DNA from: Diplosphaera chodatii
Taxonomy: Eukaryota > Chlorophyta > Trebouxiophyceae > Prasiolales > Stichococcaceae
Direction of reading: 5' to 3'
Assembly (NCBI GenBank): GCA_032358165.1
Contig: JAALGY010000023.1
Coordinates: forward strand, 2,294,001 to 2,358,000
DNA: 64,000 nucleotides
Below, one piece after another: positions 22,030 through 33,900 of the stretch; positions within the stretch are counted from its first letter, which is position 1, and the number at the start of each line of letters is the position of its first letter. The notes beneath the pieces are model-generated. The model was given only the letters and a program-made list of their open reading frames with translations. It did not search any database and was not told the DNA's origin. Position numbers and translations under genes: made by a program.

Positions 22030-25000
22030 ATGCACGAGGCGGCCAGGCTTGCTAGCATGGCCCGTTCTGCGTCCATGGAGAAACTGCATGCCAATGCGAA
22101 CGGCAATACCGCCTGGCGCCGTTCGCCGCCGCCTCAGCATTCCGATGGGCACGCAGCTGTGCTGGCTTCGTCGCCGTTCAGCAGCAGCAATGGGTCAGCG
22201 TCGCGGTGCAGCAGCAGCGTCAGCAGCATCAGCAGCGCAGGCGCTGCTGCCAGCAGGCTCGGCGTGACGGTCAGCAGGAGCCTCAGCCGCTCGCTGTCGC
22301 TGGGCGACTGGGGCCGACCGCTGCCCTGGTTGCGGCTGCCGGATGAGCTCTGGGGTGCTGTCAATGCAATCACCGCAGCGGCCAACCCGGCAACGGAAAA
22401 GCCGCCCCGCGGTGCAAGCCTCTCGACGAAGGTGCAACAATAGTGCATGCGGCAGAGGGCGAAAGCTGTGCAAGCGTACATCAGTTGTGGACCAGGACCA
22501 GGTCGCTCGTGCCAGGGCAGTGGCAGGCAATTCATGCTCAATGATCGCAGGCAGCAGCGTCAGCAGAGCTTGCGCCAGAACCAGAGGACATTCCGCCGCC
22601 CAGCAGCCCCCTGCGTCAGCGTCTGGACTACCGCCCACGCCTGACCAACAGACAGGTGGAGTCTACGTGCTGCTGGAACCTGCAGCTGGCATGAGTTCCC
22701 CTGCAACCTTATGCTCTACGGTGGCACTTTGCTTGCTGCCTGTGACCATGGTGTGGAGAGTCTGACTTGGTACGCCTGGTGCGTTGCAGGCTGCCTTTTG
22801 TGCTGTTGCCGCAACAGTGGTGTGCATCATCGTGTTTGCGATCCGCCACCCTGTGAGCCTCAGTCCACCGTATGGCCTTGCGATGGGCACGCTCTTTGCT
22901 GGCGTGCTCCTGGCGACCCGCTTCGTTCTGCTGGAGCGCGAGTTCACGGTGATGCTTTGTCCAAGTCGATGTTGCAGCTGCTGCTGAAGTCCACCTGCTT
23001 GCATGCCTTCTTGTTATGCGATGCACAGGCACCTAGCAGGACATTCATGCTTTCGCGCTGTCTGCTGTCATCTCACATGTGCAACCTGCTGACATGCAGA
23101 GGCGGCTGGTGTCTGAGACAGAGCTCGCGGACAGCCACTCACGCTTCCGCACAGTCGAAGGCGTGAAAGTGCACTACAGGGTGGAGTACCCGCCGCCAAG
23201 CACCAGCGCCAAGGCCAGCAACATTGCGGCTGTGCACTGCTACCATGGCTTCGGTGCCAACACCTTCAGCTGGTCATTCACGCAGGTACGAAATTGTCTG
23301 CAACAATCTGATGCATGTGCAACAGGTGTTGATTATGCAAACATTGCTCAGATCATGTTGGGCATGCTGCGATGTCACCTACCGTCATGAACACCGTCTT
23401 GCGTAGGCAACACTGGCGGCCCGGCTTTGCGCGATAATCACAGCACATGACATGCCCGGCTTCGGCCTGACACAGCGGTGCGTGCATCCATGCCAGCTGT
23501 GGTGATGCTGACGTGGATTCATGGTTTCTGCACATGCGCAGCCTGACACACTGATCAGTATTTTGTCTGCTGTTACCTGCTGCAGGGTGACCCAGCCATC
23601 CGCATACACTCTGGAGTGCAACGGCCGTTTGGGGCGTGCCGTCATGGACGCAGAGCTTTCGGCAGAGGGCAGCGGCATCACCAGCAGCAGTACAGATGGT
23701 CACACGGATGGCCAGGGCAGGTACACAACCCCTAGCAACTTTGAGTGCCCCACTGCTGTGCAAGATGCACCTGCAGCACAGCGTGTGCAGGCTGCTGGCC
23801 TCACCTGGTACAGTGCGCTTGCAGGGACCGGGGCCGCGTGCTGATGGGCCACTCCCTGGGAGCTGCCTGTGCTGCTGCTGAAGTCATCGCCAATCCAGAG
23901 GTGTGCAGCATACACTTCTGATTGTTTTATCTCGGCAGGCGTCGTGTCCACAGCGGCATCAGGTGTGCATGATCCACAGCAGAGCGGCATGGTGTCAATC
24001 ATGAGTATTCCTACAGGGCATCCATGCGCTGGTGCTCGTGGCGCCGGCAATTGTGGCGATGTCGCTGGGGTGGCACAAACAGCAGCAGGAGGCGAATGCA
24101 GAAGCTGCTGCGCTGGATGCTGGCGACGAGGTTGCAGCCGCCAAGGCCGCCGCTTCCACTGCAGAGTTTCAGTCCAACACGGCCGGCCGCATCATGTGCG
24201 TCCCTTGGTCCCGCGACAGGGGGTATCCAATCCTGCATGTGTGTATAGAAACGGCTCCTTATCTGGGACTGTCTATCATCACTCAGGGTTGTGCTACGAC
24301 CTGGTGGAAGAGCAGCCGAGCTACACGGTGTCAAATGTCCGGTCCTCAAGCCTCTTGATGGCTGCTGCAGGAAGCGCATCGGGAGCACGCGCAACACGGC
24401 GCTGCGGCTCGTTGCTGCTTTCGGCTATGCCGCCGTCGCCACGGCGACGCGCACCGCGCTGTGGGTCGCAACGCCCTTCATAGTGCAGGTGTGATTCCAT
24501 CCTTGACAAAATGGTTTACGTGAGTTGCAAACTCAATATCCTTACATAGTTTATGTGGGAGGCAGCACTCCGCCTTCGGTAATTGAGCATCCAACCCTTA
24601 GGGTCCTCAAGATGGTGGAGCTCCCAGAGGAGTTCTCTGGGTCGCAGGGTCTGCGCGCCTCGGTGCGCTCGCGTGCCTTCTGGGAGCGCGGCCTCGCCCG
24701 CGCCTGGCACCGCAAGGTGTGTTGAGGTTCACTCTGAGCCTTGGCAGCACACTGCACGCCTTGTATTTGGGCAGCAGCGGCCATGCAAACCCCTTTGCAG
24801 CTGTTGTATGTGATCATGCAGTCGATGCGTCGGCGTGCACTGGCAGCATGTGGCCGACAAGATTGACATGGGTATCCAGGCTGGGGTGACAGAGGCGGTG
24901 GTGGACAACTACCGGCTGCCGCAGCTGGTCAACGGCTGGGAGGCGGGGCTGCTCGCCTTCCTGCGCGCGCGCGTGGTCGCAGGCAAGCAGGCATCCAGCC

Positions 25001-25726
25001 GTTCACACCATGTCGTCTGCATGACAATGCGATCTACTCGCGTGCGTTGTAGGGCGCCACTGCAGTTGAGAACCACATCTTCTGCACAAGCAGGCAAGCC
25101 ATTTGGGGACAGGCTTGCGGCGGCGTACCACGGGAACGAGGCCATGACGCAGGTGGAGCAGCTGGTCGATGTCATCGCCCGCCACGGCATCAAGGTGTGC
25201 TGGTGCCTGCTGTCTGTCCTGCCACTTGCGGTTTGCGGAAACACTGTACTTTTGTTCATCAGAAGCAATCAAGGTGCATGTGAGCTTGCACTTGCTGTAC
25301 ACTGCACTTCCATCAAAGTGCTTTGCAAAAAAGGTATATGTTCCCTTGATAGCCACGATATTCTCGTTTGTTGCAGGTGCTGATCGTTCATGGCGAGAAC
25401 GATGCCTTGGTGCCCTACAGAAACAGCCGCAAGCTGGCGCAGATCATCCCGGATGCGCAGTTTGCCACTCTGTCTTCGTGTGGTCACAACCCTCAGGTGC
25501 GGCACTGTCTAGTGCCTGTGCTTTTGTGTACAGAGCCCTCTGCAACGCCGCTGTGAGTCCACATGTACCTGTGGTCCTCGGCCTGCACAGCTACTATCCG
25601 CATGTGTGTTTGCTGATAGGAACCACAGGATCTCTAATAGAAACGAAATGCTGAAAACGCTGCCCATTGCAGGAAGAGCTGCCTGAAGACTTTGTGAAGG
25701 TAGTCACGGAGTTCCTACGTAAATAG
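22030..25726 (+). CDS. Membrane-anchored alpha/beta hydrolase
   Basis: This is a serine-hydrolase-fold protein, probably lipase- or esterase-like, tethered to a membrane. Firm exons are 22030-22431, 22551-22655, 22790-22948, 23100-23285 and 23407-23477; later exons run to a TAG at 25724-25726. The N terminus is Ser-rich and basic (residues 1-134). Two hydrophobic segments follow in exon 3 (AAFCAVAATVVCIIVFAI; GLAMGTLFAGVLLATRFVLL). The hydrolase core has the oxyanion region VHCYHGFGANTFSW, the strand AHDMPGFGLT, the nucleophile elbow VLMGHSLGAACAAAEVIANP (about 23830-23900), the acid LIVHGENDALVPY (about 25379-25420) and the His in LSSCGHNPQ (about 25470-25497). The full Ser-Asp-His triad is therefore present. 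It ends EELPEDFVKVVTEFLRK. Length is about 600-650 residues. Substrate is unknown; plant homologues are largely uncharacterised. Confidence 0.85.
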
Positions 25727-26340
25727 TCAGCAGGACTAGTCACAAGCAGATGCAGCCTCTCTGCCGGTGCTGCGGCACATGCGCTCGTGTTCGAGTGGCG
25801 CCGACCGCCCCTGAGGCAGCCAGCACGGCATTTTGAGTGGAATGTGCGCAGCATGGCGGTCAACACCTGTTAAGACACGGGGTTTCAAGGTGGTCAGACG
25901 AACAGGTCGATCCAATTCTTTGCTCTGGCTTGCAGTCGCCCAGAGCTGCCTGACAGTCTGACCGCCTGCGACCAGTATGACAGCAGCAGGCTGCTAGATG
26001 CCTGTAGCAGGCGCTGGATGTAGCTTTTGCCATGCCAACTGCGCTTGCATGCAAGGCGTGTTGGCTGTTGCCAGCAATGCTCGGCATTGATTTTGGTGTA
26101 GTGCAACCCTAGACCGGCAACACCAGGTACCGACATTTCTAGCATGTCGAGGTTTAGGACCCGAGGGCGAGCGAGTTCAGGATCAGGAGCTGCCAAAAGT
26201 TGAGCTTCTCAGGCACACGGTATTGAAACCTTGCAATTCTCTTAGCCAGTCGACCGTTGCTGTACATCTTCTGCTGACAAGGAAACCACTCGAAAACATG
26301 GACCCGCAGATGTTATTGCAGCATCCCTGTTGTATGTCTG
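25727..26340. other. Convergent intergenic region
   Basis: About 610 nt lie between the hydrolase stop and the proposed MADS gene stop, presumably both 3' UTRs. No motif, repeat or RNA gene was noticed. Confidence 0.5.
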
Positions 26341-27433
26341 TTACAATGACCTACAAAGCTCGTCACTACTGTCATTGCCATCTGTCGTGCCCCATGGCTG
26401 CTGCTGATGGTTCTGGGTTTGCGGTACCACCATGCTCTGCAGCAAGCCACCTCCACATCAGTCGTGACCAGGACAACCACTCTCTGATTGGATGACGACA
26501 TGTGTCAATATCCACTGTTAGCTCTTAATTGCGGCGCCTGTAGAGATGCTGCCTCCTGCTCTGCCTGTCATGTGCCTGAGCACACACACATGCACGTGGT
26601 AGGCATTGTCTGCAGATGTTACCTGCGCTGGTCGTGTGTCAGGCGTGATCTCCTGGCATTCAGGTTGGACCATCACACGCACGCGCTCCCAAGCGCCACA
26701 GCCGCCAGACTGCCAAATTTCATGATGGTGAGTGTTGCATGACACGTTTAGCTTCAGAGGCATGCGGACGACATGCTGTGAGACCACGTCATTGCTGTAA
26801 AATGCTTTACTTGCGCTGTTTCTTGTGGGTGCGATGGCAAATACCATCACACACATGAATGATGGGAAGACGAGGGTGCTGACCTGCTTGAGTGCATCCA
26901 GATGCGGCTGTTGCAGTGCTTCCTGAAAGTTGGGGCTTGCATATGCAAAGGCGTTCCCCTCCTGACTGACGAAGAAGCAGAAGACCTGCACGGACAGCAG
27001 GCTTCCCATCATAATAGCTGCGGCAGCGTCCGTGTTGTTGATATTTTGCAGCAAGTTCAGGAAGAGCGCAAGGGTTGCTGACCTTTGCATTGGCGGCCTG
27101 ACTCAGCTCGTATGCCTTGTCCATGATGGTGCGCTTTCGCTTGGTGAAGGCCTGCTGCTGTCTCTTGGCTTCCTGCAGAGTATGCGCCGCTTGCACGTCG
27201 GGACCTCACTTGCACATTCGGTATATGCTGAATGCCAATGGAAATCGTGCCCTTCTAGGACACTGCACCTTTGAAATGCCACAAGCGCCTAGGCGCCTTC
27301 GCTTGCCGCAGGGCGCTGCAGCTGTTGTAGCGTTTGTCTCCGGAGGTGAGCAGAAGGTCGACGAATGGTAGGGCGTCTCAAGCGGCTCTTCAGCCGTATC
27401 ATGCCCCGCTGTCAGGAACGCTGGGTGCAGCAT
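26341..27433 (-). CDS. Compact MADS-box protein (MEF2/type II-like core)
   Basis: This is a probable DNA-binding transcription factor. Proposed exons (reverse) are 27433-27269, 27172-27083, 26985-26884 and 26436-26341, joining in phase 0 to give 150 residues. After a 40-residue leader comes GKRRRLGACGISK, then EAKRQQQAFTKRKRTIMDKA and YELSQAANAK, then VFCFFVSQEGNAFAYASPNF. This parallels the MADS helix and beta strands ([20 protein letters not shown] ... IALIIFNSSNKLFQYAS). The FTKRK and KAYELS cores are intact, while the extreme N-terminal GRKKI arm is replaced by GKRRRLG. The last exon (Gln- and Asp-rich, ending DELCRSL) is a phase-consistent guess across a 447-nt intron, so the C terminus is uncertain. 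No K-box was seen. Confidence 0.72.
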
Positions 27434-27904
27434 GACGCTGCCGCTGCCCCGGTGATCTACATCTGCTAGCAAGCTTCAGTGGCGTGCGCCGACATGCAAA
27501 TGATGACAGTCTCTATTTCTGAATCATCACGTGTACATATCTATGCCACCATGCACCGCGCCATGCAGCGCTCGTCGTTTGCCAAAAGGGGTGAGATGTT
27601 GGCGGGGGCATTTCGAATGCGCAAATCGACCATCGCCAGCTCTTTGCAGTCCATACTTCGTGCATGCTTTGCGCGTTACAATCTGCAGTGTGACTTGGCT
27701 TCCAGATCCCACAGATTGCACCTGTGCTGCATGGTCCGACAATGTGCCACATTCATGCTGCACCAGCGCGCTACATGCAGCACTTCATTGTATTTATAAT
27801 AGACAAACTGCCACCGGTTGTACTGATCTCGCGTGCTGAAACAATCAGAGGACATCCTATGGATTGATACGCAACAGGGTCCAGGCGTCCAGCTCAGGAA
27901 GAAC
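27434..27904. promoter_or_regulatory. Divergent upstream region (MADS-box / FANCM)
   Basis: About 470 nt lie between divergent starts. An AT-rich TATTTATAAT at 27791-27800 is about 105 nt before the proposed FANCM ATG and could serve as a TATA element. The MADS side shows nothing comparable. Confidence 0.35.
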
Positions 27905-30900
27905 ATGGACGACAGCGATGACGAAGGCATCGTAAGTCGGTCCAGATGGCATCCAAAGAATAGCACTATATGGGTCGACCTCATTGCTTCAGAAGATCAG
28001 CATGCTATTCTGAGTGTGTGCAGGACTTTGCCCAGCTGGACGCCATGCAAGCAGAGCACCTGGCTGGCAAGGCGCGACCGATTCAGCAGGACACCGAGAT
28101 GATGCCTGGGCTTGATGTCGCAGCTGTCGCTGCTGCTGGCGTTATTTGGCGTTCGTGCGATCATCCAGACGATGCACGGCCCGCGCAGTTTGCAGCCTGC
28201 GACAGGTCTGCACCCTCGGCTGCCACAGCATGCACAGCGCGGCCCGCAGCAGATGATCAGCACCGCCCAGCACTCGCGCAGCTGGGATCATGGGCGGGCG
28301 GTAATGTGTCCACCCTCAGCAGGCAGCTGGGGACACACAGCACACATGCTGCAGCTGGCCCCTCAACAAAACATGCCGCCTATGCCGGTGTGCCGACGCC
28401 CGTCAGACAGCATGCGTGTGCTGCTACAGCCGCTGCTGCTACAGCCGAACAGCACCACGACGAGGACCGGGAAGGACCGGATGCAGACACCAGCCCCACG
28501 CTGGTTGAGGTGGACACAACGACTGGCGGCATCCAGCTGCACAGGTGCGCCCCGCGGCGTCCCCTGAAGACCCTGGACAGGCTGCGGCATGATACCATGT
28601 ACACCTGCCGGTCAACTGCGTGGATGCTATAGAATGTGTTCGTGTCGGTGGACATGAGGTTCTGTGTCGATGAGCACAGGCACAACGCCCGGCACTGGAT
28701 CTACCCGACAGAGGTGCCAGAGCGCGCGTACCAGCTGGCCATGATCAAGACCGCGCTGCTGCACAACACCCTGGTGTGAACAACCAGCCGCATTGTACAG
28801 CTGATCACGTCCCCCAGCCAGACCCAGGTGCCTTTCATGGCCAGCAAACGCAGTTGCCAGTTGCCCGCTTAGTGACACAGCGTCCTGATTTGTCCACAGG
28901 TGGCGCTGCCCACCGGGCTAGGGAAGACACTCATCGCTGCCGTCGTGATGTACAACTTCTCCCGATGGTTCCCCAAGGTGCGTAGCAGGTGTCGCTGCCG
29001 TGACCAGCATATCAGCCCGACACAACTCGACACGCCGAGGCGAGCGTACCTACCACGCCAATGCCACACGTGCTGCAGGGGAAGATTGTGTTCTGCGCGC
29101 CCACCAAGCCACTGCTCAACCAGCAAGTCAAAGCATGCTACGAGAAGATGAGCGTGTCGAAGGTGCAACCTGAACTCTGCTCAGCATCTTGTTCAACCAC
29201 TCACATCTGAGGCCTGCGACATACGTACGGTTCAAGCGGGTGTCGCGGTGTGACCCAGGCCATGAGAAGCAGTCGCATGTTTGCCAAGTGTAACCTCAGT
29301 GGGTTGGCCTGTTGTGTTAGTCGACCCCGTGCATCTGCCGCAGGATCACATAGAGGAGCTGACAGGCAGCGTGAATGCGGAAAAGCGAGCAAATGTGTGG
29401 GCACTGCCGCACAAGCGCTTCTTCTTCATGACGCCGCAGACCTTCAAGAACGACTTGGTGAAAGGTGGGCTGTCCGCCAGCGGCTGCATGCTCTGCTGAC
29501 ATACTGTGTGAATCCATTCCACATGGCAACATTCTTGCCATGCTTGCGGCGCCCTGCAGGCATCTGCCCTGCGAACCAAATCGTGTGTGTGGTTGTGGAC
29601 GAGGCGCACCGTGCAACTGGCAAATATGACATTGTGACAGCCCTTAACAAGGTCTGGCCACCTGTAGTAATATGCGGCCAGTAGCTCAGTTGTGTTGCTG
29701 TGTCCGCCTTTCAGCCCCCTCGCTTCCTGACCATATCTGTGTTGAAGTAACCAGCTTCGGGAGGAGAAGGTCAAATTCCGCACGCTGGGCCTGTCGGCAA
29801 CGCCAGGCTCCAACAAGGAGGCCATACAGGTGCTAAGGTGGTTTATCCAGCATGCTCAGATGGGCCTGTCAAGTCATACTGTGCAAGTGCCCCAGCCCCC
29901 ACGAGCACCACTCCTGTTGTATCACCAAGCCAGTATGCGCGAGGTCCTGGCACAGATGCCTCCTCATGGAGTGCAGGAGGTCATCAGCAACCTGGGCGCA
30001 GCCAAGCTGGAGTTCCGGACAGAAGACGACCCGGATGTGGTGCCGTACACCCACGGCCGCGCCATTGAGGCAAGTCACACACTTGGCCACAGTCAGCATA
30101 TCTGGTGCCAGATGTGGCGCAGTGACGCCGTATGCAGGTCTCCTGATCAGCTCGTGCCGGCGCAGTCACCGTGAAAGTTATACTGTTGTGCATTAGGTGC
30201 TTGCGGTGGAGGCGACACAGGAGCTGGAGCAGTGCCGGCGGTGCCTCGTCGCGGCTCTGGACGTGGTGCTCTCCGGTTTACGTGCCGCACACGTAGGCAC
30301 ACCGAATGCATGCCTCTGCCTTGGCAGCAGATGATGAGCTGTGGTCAGTAGCCTGCTGACGCCATGCATGTCGCTGACATATCCACCTCTGCTGTGCTGC
30401 AGCTACTGCCGCCGTACATCAACTGCACGGGGGCCTCGGTGGCGCGGATGCAGGTCCACATGTGCTGGGACTCGAAGCGCGACTCGGAAGCCAAGGGCTA
30501 CCCCAGCGACCCCCGCGGCCCCATGCTGCTCAACCAGGTCCGAAGCTCGACCATCCTGCTGCAGGGGTCGGTCCTGATCTACCGCTAATGATGTCTTGCT
30601 GGTGCTCTTTCAGTAACAAGTGCTCAGGATCTGTGCTGCAATAAGTGTATTCTCCTCACTTTGCTCACACCCAGCAACCCTCTCAACCAGAGAGGCTCGT
30701 CTGCGAGCCGCAGTGTCACATGCTGTGCAGGCCACAGTAATGGTGACACTTCGGGACCTTCTCGAGATGTACGGGATTGGGGCCGCGGGCGCTGCCTACA
30801 AGGAGAAGGCCATTGACCGAGACATCCGGAACCTGCTGCAGATCTCACCTCCGTTTGCTGAGGTATGGCTGCAGTTGTGAGGATGGCTCATAGCATGCTC

Positions 30901-33900
30901 ATCATCTATTCTCCTGGTGTAATCTAGGTGCAAGGACGGTGCATACATTTGCATCACCTGAAATTTACTCGGTGTGCAGCCTTCATGTGAACGGCATGTA
31001 CGCCCACTCTGCTACAGTTTGCCCAGCGGCTGGAGGGCATGTTGGAACGGGGTGCGGTCCACCCAAAGATGGAGAAGCTGCAGCACATCCTTGTGCAGCA
31101 CTTCAGCGCACTGCACGGGGACGCTGCACCCAGCAGGTGTGCTGCTCTCCGGCAGCTGGTGCCTGGTGGCCAGAACCATGCTCAAAACGCAGGAGGTCGC
31201 AGCGCTTTACACCACTTGGCGGCGTCTGCACTGATGTTGGGACTGCCCTGCAGGGAGGACGCCGCTGCGGGTGGAGCCCAGCCGCCCAGCACGACTGGCA
31301 GCCGGGTCATCATCTTCACGACGCTGCGGGAGAGCGTGAACTCCATTGTCGCGCTGCTGAAGCGCAAGGCCCCGCTCATCACACCCAGGTGCAACACGTG
31401 CTTGAGGTGCAGCAGCTGTGCAGTGGCTACGGCGATGGCAAATGTCAGCAGGCTGCAGCTGTGACCAGCCAACCAGCTCGCCTGGCGGGCAGGGTGTTCG
31501 TGGGCCAGGGCGCCGGGAGCGGCGGGAAAGGCAAGAAGGCGTCCGGCGGCGCAGCAGCTGCGGCCGGCGGTGCAGCCAAGCCCCGTGGCGGGGAGGCTGG
31601 CATGAGGCAGTCCGAGCAGAAGCAGGTGCGCTCGGCATGCTTGTGAGTCCTGCGATGTTGGCGCGGCAGGTGCTGCATCTGCGTCAGCACCCTTCACTAT
31701 CGCGTCAGCCCCCGCCCTTGCACACCCAGGTGCTGGCAGACTTCCGGGCGGGCAAGTTTAACACGCTGGTCGCCACCTGCATCGGCGAGGAGGGCCTCGA
31801 CATCCCCCAGGTGCAAATGCGGTTCTGTGGATGCAGCACCACTGCCTGCTGCATGTGGAGTCTTTGTGGCCAGTCTTGCATGAGAGTGCCACGTCCCAGC
31901 GGTGATGCATCCTGTCGAGTCAGTGTAGTCCATCACAGACACTTGCTGCCCTGGTGACTCAGGTGGACATGATCGTGTGCTATGACGCCAGCGCCAGCCC
32001 AGGACGCAACATCCAGCGCATGGGCCGCACCGGCCGCCACGGCAATGGCCGGGTCGTGTATGTGCTGGCCGCGGGCAAGGAGACCGAAAAGTACTGCAAG
32101 TCGCTGACGGTGTGCCCAGCTGCCCTGCGCCTTTGGCGGCAGCCTGGCTGTGCATTGACATGCTGTGCCCTGGAACCTGTTACATACCATACTGGATCTA
32201 TGTCTCAGAACAGCAACAGCCACGTGATTGATCCATTTATTAGACGAGGGGTAGATGACATCCGCCGTGGCCCTGTTTGCAGACGCAGAAGCGGCTGCAG
32301 GAGCTGCTGCGCAAGGGCGCCTTCGAGATGAGCGACCAGAACCCGCGCATGCTGCCGCGCATGTACACCCCGCAGCGCCTGGACGTGGAGACCGGCGCCA
32401 AGTCGCAGCCGCTGCCAAAAGCGAAGGCGCCCCGCCGCAAAGCATCCGGGACCGGTCGCGGCAAGAACGCTGCTGCTTCAGCAAGCGAAGGTGGCTGCAC
32501 GCTGCTGCAAGTGGTGCACCATTTAGTGGGAACCTTAGCAAATGCATCACATACTGCGCAGCCTTAGGATGGCGTGGCAGGCAGTTGAACTAACTTCATT
32601 CTGATCGTGTTGTAGCACCAGGGGCGAAGGCCCCGGCAGGCCGTGGGCAGAGCCGCAGCACAATACAGCCTGCCGCACCAAGGGCAGCGGCTCTGCAGCC
32701 TCCTTCCATGCGGCAGCCTGCAACTGCTATGCCGCCTGCAGCTGCAAGGGATGCGCACCAAAGCTGGAAGGCAGCGGCTGTGCCGCCTCGGCGGGTGCTG
32801 CACCACATCACCCTTGACGACAGGTGGGCCAACTTCGCACTGGGCGCGATTGCTGCCAACAGTAGACAAACCACAGCATCAGTCATGTCGACAATCGTTT
32901 TGCTGGCACTGTGCAGTGATGACAACGAAGACGCCCCACTGGTGCCAGCGGCGGCAGTCGCAATGCGCGGCGGCGGCGCCGCAACACCGCCGCGCCCCAG
33001 CGAGCCAAAGCAAGCGCCGCCAGCACCTGACGCGGTGGCCGACAGCGACTCGGATCCCGAGTCACCTATGGTGCAGCTGCCCAGCCCCTCGAGGCGGCGG
33101 GCTGCGGCGTGGGAGGACTGCGCAGCGGCGGCAGACGTGCAAGAGTCAGGTGCAGATGGTGTCGAGCCTCGGCAGCAACACGGCGGCAACGTGCAGCGAG
33201 TTGCTGCACCGTATGCTGCTGGCTTGGGGCTGCTGCGGGAGCGGCCGGCGGCAGAGCACCTTGGTGCTTCTGACGCTGTTGGCGGCTGGGAGCTGCCATC
33301 ACAGGTCGGGCATGGATGACCCCATGTCTGCCCACCACAACCTGTGCTAGGCATCAAGGCATGAGCTTTGAACCCATTGGGCACGTGCATGACGTGTTGC
33401 TGCGCTGTGTCACCTTTGCATCATTACAGTGCTGCACGCTTCATGCAGATGCCGTTCGCGCAGGCGCTGCGGCTTAGGCAGCATGGCGCTGGCAGCACAG
33501 CAGCACCTTTGCGGCTGACATCAGCACCGCCTCCAGTGGCGGTCGCCACAGGCGAGCCTGCAGCAGATGACAATGTCGATCTCGGTCAGACACTCACACA
33601 AGTGCCGCTGATTCAGCGGCTGCCACGCACCGGACGGCCGAAGTTGAGCGTGCGCAGTGCTGCTGCGCAGCCTGCAGCTGCAGCAGACCCCCAGCTTGCA
33701 CAACAGAACGGGCCTCATGTAGCGGCACATAGCTGGCCAGCAGCTCCTGCCAGCACTCGTCCCGCTGCCTGCAGACCGGTTCAGCCAGCCCAGCCGCTGC
33801 ACGAGCTGCAGCGGGCACAGCCGCAGCCACAGGCGCAGGCACAGCAGACAGCTGAACGCCAGTCCAGCACTCTGGCAAATGCACAGGGGCCTGTGGCGCT

